Source of the DNA: Desulfobacula sp.
GTDB taxonomy: Bacteria > Desulfobacterota > Desulfobacteria > Desulfobacterales > Desulfobacteraceae
Assembly: GCA_023701135.1 (NCBI GenBank)
Contig: JAMPXP010000001.1
Span: 1-64,000 of the forward strand
Direction: 5' to 3'
Length of the DNA stretch: 64,000 nt
Position numbers and translations under genes: made by a program. Shown here piece after piece: positions 57,883 to 64,000 of the stretch (position 1 is the stretch's first letter; each line of letters starts with the position of its first letter). Under the pieces are notes generated by a model. That model was given only the letters and a program-made list of their open reading frames with translations, had not been told where the DNA came from and ran no database searches.

Positions 57883-59541
57883 TTATTTCTTAAATTCTTC
57901 CTTGAGCACCCGCCTTAAGAGTTTTCCCGTGGGAAGCATGGGCAGTGTATTTCTGAATTCCACGACGGCAGGACATTTATAGGAAGACATGCTCTCTTTG
58001 GCCCATTTTTTCAACCGGGGTTCATCCAAATCCGAACCCGGCGCCCGGACGACATAGGCCTTTACCACCTCTCCCTTTTTCTCGTCCAGGACCCCGATAA
58101 CTGCGGATTGTGCAATCTCGGGATGATTGTTGAGGAGCAATTCGACTTCTTCCGGATACACGGAAAAACCTGAAACCTTGATCATTTCCTTGACCCGGCC
58201 CAGAAGATAGAGATAGCCGTCTGCATCGAATTTACCGATGTCACCGGTATACACCCATCCGTCCATGAGGGTCCTGGCGGTTTCTTCCGGCCTTTTCCAG
58301 TATCCCTTGAACACGCCCGGGTTTTTCAGGACAATCTCGCCTTCCCCACCCATTGGAAGTTCCGTTGTGGGGTCATTGAGATCCACGATTTTAAATTCGG
58401 CGGCAGGCCCCGGAATGCCGCAGGTTCCGAATTTCACCCGGTTCCGCGGCATAAAGGTATCGGCCGTATGGGTTTCGCTTAAGCCGTAGGCCCCTTCGAT
58501 CAAAAGCCCGCCCTGGGTGACGGCCTTCCACTGGTCTGAAATTTTTTCCGTTAACTGGATGCCGAAGGATGAGGTCAGACACAGCTTCAGGCTTGAAAGA
58601 TCATAATTCTTTACATCGGGGTCCGCCATGATGCCGACATTCATGGGAACAGCACTGTACCAGAAATCCGCTTTATAGGTTGAGATGGCCTTCATGGCGG
58701 TTTTGACATCGAACATGGACAGCAGCACCTGGGTGGCCCCGGCATAAATGCAACTGTTCATCCCGGCCAGCATCCCGGCAATATGGAAAATGGGCATGGT
58801 CACCAGGCAGACCGTGTCTTTTGTGATGGCGGCCACATTCCGGGTGACGGCGGTCTTGAACAAGGCGGCCTGAAAGGAGAGCGTGCAGCCCTTGGGAAGG
58901 CCTGTGGTTCCGCCGGTGTACTGGAAGAGCCCGATATCCTCTTCCATGTCGATATCCATATGAACCGGCGTTTTATCCCCGGTTGTCACAATTTTCATAA
59001 AATCTTCCGTCCCCGGAATGTTCTGCTTTGGAACCGCCATGGGGCCGATGAGCGGCAGTGTCGGATTTTCAGGAATATAATCGTTAAGATTGGTGGTGAT
59101 GATTTTTCTTAAACGGGTTTTTTCCAACACATGCTTTGCAACGGGAAGAAAAAGGTCCAGGGCCACAAGGATTTCAATGTCCGCATCATTGATCTCATAT
59201 TCCAGCTCAAGTTCCTTGAACAGGGGGGAACAGGGGCACACAACGGCTCCGGCCTTCTGGATACCGAAATGGGCAATGGCATACTGGGGGCAGTTTAAAA
59301 GAAAGATTCCCACCCGGTCCCCCTTTTGTATGCCGTTGGATATCAGGTAACGGGCAAACCGTTCTGACGCCTCATCCAGCTCTTGATAAGAGATCTCTCT
59401 GCCGTAAAAAATGATGGCGGTTTTTTCCGGCGCCTCTTTTGCCCTTATCCTTAAATATTCGTGAACCGGTATGGATCCGTGTGTAAATTTAATTTCCCGG
59501 GGTAAATCTTCAGGCCAACTGCTCATCCATATTTTTTCCAT
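57883..59541 (-). CDS. AMP-dependent acyl-CoA synthetase
   Basis: FQYTGGTTGLPKGCTLS, GWVYTGDIGKFDADGYLYLLGRVKEMIKVSGFSVYPEEVE. Confidence 0.95.
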   Translation of the reverse strand: MEKIWMSSWPEDLPREIKFTHGSIPVHEYLRIRAKEAPEKTAIIFYGREISYQELDEASERFARYLISNGIQKGDRVGIFLLNCPQYAIAHFGIQKAGAVVCPCSPLFKELELEYEINDADIEILVALDLFLPVAKHVLEKTRLRKIITTNLNDYIPENPTLPLIGPMAVPKQNIPGTEDFMKIVTTGDKTPVHMDIDMEEDIGLFQYTGGTTGLPKGCTLSFQAALFKTAVTRNVAAITKDTVCLVTMPIFHIAGMLAGMNSCIYAGATQVLLSMFDVKTAMKAISTYKADFWYSAVPMNVGIMADPDVKNYDLSSLKLCLTSSFGIQLTEKISDQWKAVTQGGLLIEGAYGLSETHTADTFMPRNRVKFGTCGIPGPAAEFKIVDLNDPTTELPMGGEGEIVLKNPGVFKGYWKRPEETARTLMDGWVYTGDIGKFDADGYLYLLGRVKEMIKVSGFSVYPEEVELLLNNHPEIAQSAVIGVLDEKKGEVVKAYVVRAPGSDLDEPRLKKWAKESMSSYKCPAVVEFRNTLPMLPTGKLLRRVLKEEFKK

Positions 59542-59575
59542 GATCCTGTCCTTTTGTTTCTTCCCGCAGGAAGGG

Positions 59576-60769
59576 TTAATTCATATAATTTTTTAAAATC
59601 TGCTTGGCCACGGAGGTCTTGTGGACCTCGTCGGCTCCATCATAAATCCTGGCCCCCCGCTCATGGCAGAAGAAATAGGCCAGTATGGTATCCGAAGACA
59701 TGCCGAGGCCGCCGTGGATCTGGATGGCCGTGTCCACAACCTTTTGGAGGGTATTGGCCACGACGTATTTGATCATGGAAATTTCCTTCCGGGCCGCGGA
59801 GGCGCCGAGGGTGTCGATCCTCCAGGCGGCGTGGAGCACCATGAGCCGTGCGGCCTGGATATCGGCCGCGCACTCGGCGATCCATGCCTGAACGATCTGC
59901 TTGGATGCCAGCTTTTTGCCCGGTGCAATGGTCCTGGTGGCCGCCCGCCGGCACATGAGGTCAAAGGACCGGTTGCATATCCCGATCCATCTCATGCAGT
60001 GGTGGATCCGGCCGGGGCCGAGCCGGTCCTGGGCCATGACAAACCCCTGCCCTTCTCCACCCAGGATATTGTCCTGCGGAACCCGGCAGTTCTGGTAAAT
60101 AATCTCGCCGTGGCTGAAATAGCCTTTCCCGCTATGGCCCATGACCGGGATATTCCTGACCAGGTTGAATCCCTTGGTGTCGGCCGGGACAAGAATCATG
60201 CTGGCCTGGAGATAGGTTGAATTTTCAGGATTGGTCACGGCCATGACAATGGCGAACTCAGCCCCGTCTGCCGATGAGGAATACCATTTATGGCCGTTGA
60301 TCACATAATCGGTCCCGTCTTTGATCGCCGTGGTCTCCAGCATGACGGGGTTGGAACCGGGCATGTCCACTTCCGTCATGGAAAAACAGGATCTGATTTT
60401 CCCCTCGATGAGGGGTTTCAGATATTTTTCCTTTTGGGCCGGTGTCCCGTAGAGGTGAAGAATTTCAATATTGCCGGCATCCGGGGCCTGGCAGCCGAAG
60501 ACATAATGGCCCAGGGGCGACTGCCCCAAAACCTCCGACACCAGGGCATGCTCCATGAGGCTCAGCCCCATGCCGCCGAATTCTTTGGGATGGTTGGGGG
60601 CCCAGAGTTCCATCTGTTTGACGATCTCGCGTTTTTTATGCAGTTCTTTTTCAAAGGCCGGATAATCATCTGAATCCAGGTCCTTTTCAAGGGGGTAGAG
60701 TTCTTTTTTGACAAACTCGTCCATCATTTCCACGATGATCTGTGTTCGTTCAGGTATTAAAAAATCCAT
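59576..60769 (-). CDS. Acyl-CoA dehydrogenase
   Basis: FSMTEVDMPGSNPVMLETTA, IQIHGGLGMSSDTILAYFFCHERGARIYDGADEVHKTSVAKQIL. Confidence 0.94.
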   Translation of the reverse strand: MDFLIPERTQIIVEMMDEFVKKELYPLEKDLDSDDYPAFEKELHKKREIVKQMELWAPNHPKEFGGMGLSLMEHALVSEVLGQSPLGHYVFGCQAPDAGNIEILHLYGTPAQKEKYLKPLIEGKIRSCFSMTEVDMPGSNPVMLETTAIKDGTDYVINGHKWYSSSADGAEFAIVMAVTNPENSTYLQASMILVPADTKGFNLVRNIPVMGHSGKGYFSHGEIIYQNCRVPQDNILGGEGQGFVMAQDRLGPGRIHHCMRWIGICNRSFDLMCRRAATRTIAPGKKLASKQIVQAWIAECAADIQAARLMVLHAAWRIDTLGASAARKEISMIKYVVANTLQKVVDTAIQIHGGLGMSSDTILAYFFCHERGARIYDGADEVHKTSVAKQILKNYMN

Positions 60770-60783
60770 GGGTCTCTCCAGGT

Positions 60784-61494
60784 TTATCTATAGGTTATAA
60801 GTGTTTTGTCACCCTTGAGTTCAAGGTGTGTGATATCATTGAAACCCGACAGGCTGATCCTTTGGCCGTCCCATCTGAACCGGGTGATGGACGCATTCAT
60901 GAGTTGCCATAACAGATCCAGGGTTTTCAGGCCGGAAAGGTCCAGGGCAGCCTGGACGGCAACGGAAATGGGACCTCCGGAAGAAAAAACGGCGATTTTT
61001 CCGGAAGGGCCGGTGGTTTCGCAAAGAGCGTTCAAGCCTTGGCGGACCTGTTGTTGAAAGCCTTTCCAGGTCAGGTCGCCGGGGCCGTCAAAATCCCCTG
61101 ACACCCACCGGTCCATGACCCTTGAAAAAATCTTCTGAAAGGCTTTTTTATCGCCCGGGTCCATTTTAATATCATCCAGAAGGCCTGGTTCATTCCGCAT
61201 CATCCTCCTGATCTGGGCCTCCCAGACCAGGTTTGAATCCATTTCGTTCCAGGACTCGTCCACCAGAAGTTCCGGAAAAAATAAATCCTTTTCCAGGTAG
61301 GCCTCCCTCACCCGGCGGGCCGTATCTTTCTGCCGCTCCAGGGAGCCTGAATATACGGCATCAAAATGGATATGACAGGTGGCGAGGTGTTGCCCCAGTA
61401 TCCTGGCCTGCATAGCCCCCCGTTCAGAAAGCCGGTCATAATTCCCCGTGCCGAATGATCCCTGTCCATGCCTGAAAAAAAAGAATTCGCCCAT
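60784..61494 (-). CDS. Histidine phosphatase family protein
   Basis: FFFRHGQGSFGTGNYDRLSERGAMQARILGQ (RHG motif), SSGGPISVAVQAAL. Confidence 0.88.
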   Translation of the reverse strand: MGEFFFFRHGQGSFGTGNYDRLSERGAMQARILGQHLATCHIHFDAVYSGSLERQKDTARRVREAYLEKDLFFPELLVDESWNEMDSNLVWEAQIRRMMRNEPGLLDDIKMDPGDKKAFQKIFSRVMDRWVSGDFDGPGDLTWKGFQQQVRQGLNALCETTGPSGKIAVFSSGGPISVAVQAALDLSGLKTLDLLWQLMNASITRFRWDGQRISLSGFNDITHLELKGDKTLITYR

Positions 61495-61538
61495 GCGGTC
61501 CTGCCTTCCATAACGGATAATGGTTCGTGTTGAATCTG

Positions 61539-61567
61539 AATGTACAATCCCTAAAAACGTCTGTCAA
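61539..61567 (-). promoter_or_regulatory. Sigma70-like promoter for the minus-strand acyl-CoA cluster
   Basis: Minus strand TTGACA-N17-TACATT. Confidence 0.6.
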
Positions 61568-61572
61568 CATAA

Positions 61573-61586
61573 AACGAACGTTTGTT
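61573..61586. promoter_or_regulatory. Near-perfect palindrome AACGAACGTTTGTT, candidate TetR operator
   Basis: Lies between two back-to-back TTGACA elements. Confidence 0.55.
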
Positions 61587-61597
61587 CTATTTTTTTC

Positions 61598-61626
61598 TTG
61601 ACACTTTAAAACAGGGATCATAATAA
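61598..61626 (+). promoter_or_regulatory. Sigma70-like promoter for the etfBA operon
   Basis: TTGACA followed by CATAAT (N15) / TAATAA (N17). Confidence 0.55.
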
Positions 61627-61720
61627 GGTATGTCAGGATCATTCCGGTTGGGGTATGATACCCTTATGAACCGGATGAATCAGGTGAACCGGATAATCCG
61701 TCTAAATGAAAGGGAAACCC

Positions 61721-62500
61721 ATGAAAATTCTGGTCTGTGTCAAACAGGTCATGGAAGGTGAATCTCCCGTCCGGGTCCATGATTCCGGAAAATGGATAAA
61801 CCCTTGTGCTTCTGCGCGGTTTGAAATGAACCCCTTTGATACCTATGCCGTTGAGGAAGCCCTACAGATCAGGGAGAACGTTCCCGGCACCCTCGTCCAT
61901 GCCGTCACCGTGGGCCCGGAATCCAGCCGGGACACCCTGAGACGAGCCCTGGGCATGGGGGCGGATGAGGCTGTCCACATCCTTGACACGGGCACGGGGT
62001 ACAGGCCGCCCTTTCTTACCGCCTCATGGATCGCCGCCTATGCCGGGGGCAAGGGCTATGACCTCATTTTAACCGGGATCATGTCTGCCGACGAAATGAA
62101 CGGCCAGACAGGACCCATGATCGCCCAAAGTCTTTCGATTCCCTGTGCCTCCGCCGTTCTCTATGAAAAACCAGGACCGGATCGGACCCACATATCCATT
62201 GAAAGGGAAATAGAAGGCGGCGCAAGGGATATGTTCGAGGTCAAGCTGCCCTGTGTCCTGACCCTCCAGACCGGGATCAATGCTCCGAGGTACCCTTCCC
62301 TTTCCATGGTCTTAAGGGCCAGGAAAAAGGAGATCACCGTCATCCCGGCCGGAGTCTTTGTTGACCAGGAGCCGGGACTAAGGCTTCACAGCCTCTATTC
62401 CCCGCAAAAACAAAGAAAAGGCATCCTCCTGAAGGGAACCATGGAAGAAAAGGCAAAGCAGTTAATGGATATCCTGGCCCAAAAAGCGCTGTTGACATAA
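61721..62500 (+). CDS. etfB: Electron transfer flavoprotein beta subunit
   Basis: MKILVCVKQVMEG, ALGMGADEAVHI, GQTGPMIAQSL. Confidence 0.93.
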   Translation: MKILVCVKQVMEGESPVRVHDSGKWINPCASARFEMNPFDTYAVEEALQIRENVPGTLVHAVTVGPESSRDTLRRALGMGADEAVHILDTGTGYRPPFLTASWIAAYAGGKGYDLILTGIMSADEMNGQTGPMIAQSLSIPCASAVLYEKPGPDRTHISIEREIEGGARDMFEVKLPCVLTLQTGINAPRYPSLSMVLRARKKEITVIPAGVFVDQEPGLRLHSLYSPQKQRKGILLKGTMEEKAKQLMDILAQKALLT

Positions 62501-62513
62501 AAAAGGGAACCGA

Positions 62514-63560
62514 ATGGGAAAGAAAACAGCCATCATTGCAGAGCATCACAACGGAGAAATTTCAACCGTCACCTATGAACTTCTGGCCCTGGCCAAAGGA
62601 ATTCAGGAGAGTGAAGCCGGAGACATCTGCTTTTTTATTCTCGGGGCCGATACGGAAAAACCGGCCCAAACCCTCAGCACCCGCACCGGTGAGCCTGTCC
62701 ATGCCGTGTGCATTCCAGGACTCGCCCAATACAATGGGGCCCTCTACAAAAAAGCCCTGTCAGCCCTTTTTTCCCGGACCCCCTTTGATTATATTCTGGC
62801 CCCCCATTCCAGTTCGGGAATGGATTATGCCCCGGCCCTTTCCATGGCCCTGGGAGGCTCCTGCATCACCGGCGTGAAAGACGTGGTCAGGACGGACGGG
62901 GCCCTCTGTTTTGTCAGGTCCCTGTTTGGGGGCAAACTTTCGGCCAAGCTTACGACAGATACCGGTCCCCTGGTGCTGACCCTCCAGCCCGGCGCCCTAA
63001 AAGCATTTTCCCCGGAGGGAAAAAGTCAAGGACCGAATCAAGTATCTAATCAAGGCACCATTGAAAGATCGGTTTTAGACATCACGGACGATAATATGGT
63101 ATATGCGGGAACCAAGGCCTCGCCTTCCGAGGGGTCTGACCTGGCCAGGGCCGATGTCATCGTTTCCGGCGGCCGGGGCATCCGGGACGCCCAAAACTAC
63201 AACCATATCGAGATGCTGGCCAGGCTCTTTCCAAGGTCTGCCACGGGCGGGTCCCGGCCCATCTGTGATTATAAATGGATACCTTACAGCAAACAGGTGG
63301 GCATCACCGGCACCACCGTCTCGCCAAAACTCTATATCGCCTGCGGCATATCCGGTGCCCCCCAGCATGTGGAAGGCATGAAGAACGCCGGATTCATCGT
63401 GGCCGTCAACACAGACCCCGATGCCCCTGTGTTTCAGATTGCCGATGTCTGCATCGTCGAAGACCTCATGGAATTCATTCCATTCTTTATTGAAACCTTT
63501 AAACAAAAGAGGAGAAAAAAAGATGAAAGAAACGATCTGGGAGAGTCCTTTCTGGCCTGA
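62514..63560 (+). CDS. etfA: Electron transfer flavoprotein alpha subunit
   Basis: VIVSGGRGIRDAQNY, YIACGISGAPQHVEGMKNAGFIVAVNTDPDAPVFQIADVCIVEDL. Confidence 0.95.
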   Translation: MGKKTAIIAEHHNGEISTVTYELLALAKGIQESEAGDICFFILGADTEKPAQTLSTRTGEPVHAVCIPGLAQYNGALYKKALSALFSRTPFDYILAPHSSSGMDYAPALSMALGGSCITGVKDVVRTDGALCFVRSLFGGKLSAKLTTDTGPLVLTLQPGALKAFSPEGKSQGPNQVSNQGTIERSVLDITDDNMVYAGTKASPSEGSDLARADVIVSGGRGIRDAQNYNHIEMLARLFPRSATGGSRPICDYKWIPYSKQVGITGTTVSPKLYIACGISGAPQHVEGMKNAGFIVAVNTDPDAPVFQIADVCIVEDLMEFIPFFIETFKQKRRKKDERNDLGESFLA

Positions 63561-64000
63561 GGATGTGGCCCATACCATCACCGGGTATCAGTTTCCCTTG
63601 TTTAAATTCCTGGATGATTCCGCCAGGGATTATCCGGACCAGGTTTTCACCGTCTTTAACGGGGCATCCAAAACCTTTGCCCAGGTCAAGGACACGGCAG
63701 ATCGGATCGCCGCCTTCCTTTCAAAAAAAGGCATTCAAAAAGGCGACCGGGTGGCCATCTTTCTTCCCAATCTGCCGCATTTCCCTGAAATCCTCTTTGG
63801 TATTCTCAAGGCCGGGGCGGTCTGTGTCAATTGCAACCCGGTATACACCCCCCCGGAACTCCATTATCAGCTCAAGGATTCAGAATCCAGGATGGTTTTC
63901 TGCATGGATCATCCCGTGTTTTATGCCAACACCGTCAAAGCCATCGCCGGAACAAACATCGAAACCGTGGTGGTCTGTAATATCAAATCCTATCTGCCCA
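63523..64000 (+). CDS. Acyl-CoA synthetase (AMP-forming), 5' part, truncated by window end
   Basis: Not in the ORF track; reads MKETIWESPFWPEDVAHTITGYQFPLFKFLDDSARDYPDQ...GDRVAIFLPNLPHFPEILFGILKAGAVCVNCNPVYTPPEL. Confidence 0.9.
   Translation, partial: MKETIWESPFWPEDVAHTITGYQFPLFKFLDDSARDYPDQVFTVFNGASKTFAQVKDTADRIAAFLSKKGIQKGDRVAIFLPNLPHFPEILFGILKAGAVCVNCNPVYTPPELHYQLKDSESRMVFCMDHPVFYANTVKAIAGTNIETVVVCNIKSYLP

Noticed and set aside
1-64000. CRISPR arrays, rRNA, tRNA genes, intact transposases or prophage genes
   Set aside because: None recognised on reading; no regularly spaced repeats or conserved RNA sequences seen, though tRNAs were not searched computationally.

Overview
64 kb chromosomal window with the gene content of a sulfate-reducing, Desulfobacteraceae-like deltaproteobacterium (inferred from gene content only). 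Main blocks: a branched-chain amino-acid ABC transporter operon (livJFGMH-like) with an Asp/Glu racemase-like gene and a divergent GntR regulator; an MFS transporter; a RapA-type SNF2 ATPase with a small partner; an MCP; a stress/signalling block (NtrC-type regulator, histidine kinase, SLC13 permease, universal stress proteins, and a Lon-type protease carrying a response-regulator receiver domain); a pgpA-recA-alaS-yejB-yejE run; larC and an M20 peptidase; a HigA antitoxin beside an internally deleted higB; a Tat-signal hybrid-cluster protein with a perfect FNR-type box; a solitary OLD-family nuclease; and an about 17 kb acyl-CoA catabolism cluster facing an etfBA/acyl-CoA synthetase operon. 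The most interesting item is the REC-Lon fusion at 21002-23005. It sits between two USP units, each preceded by a sigma54-like promoter and related TTGCA-type inverted repeats, next to a histidine kinase/NtrC pair whose receiver resembles the one in the Lon. No rRNA, tRNA, CRISPR array or intact mobile element was recognised. All calls come from reading the sequence; no searches were run.
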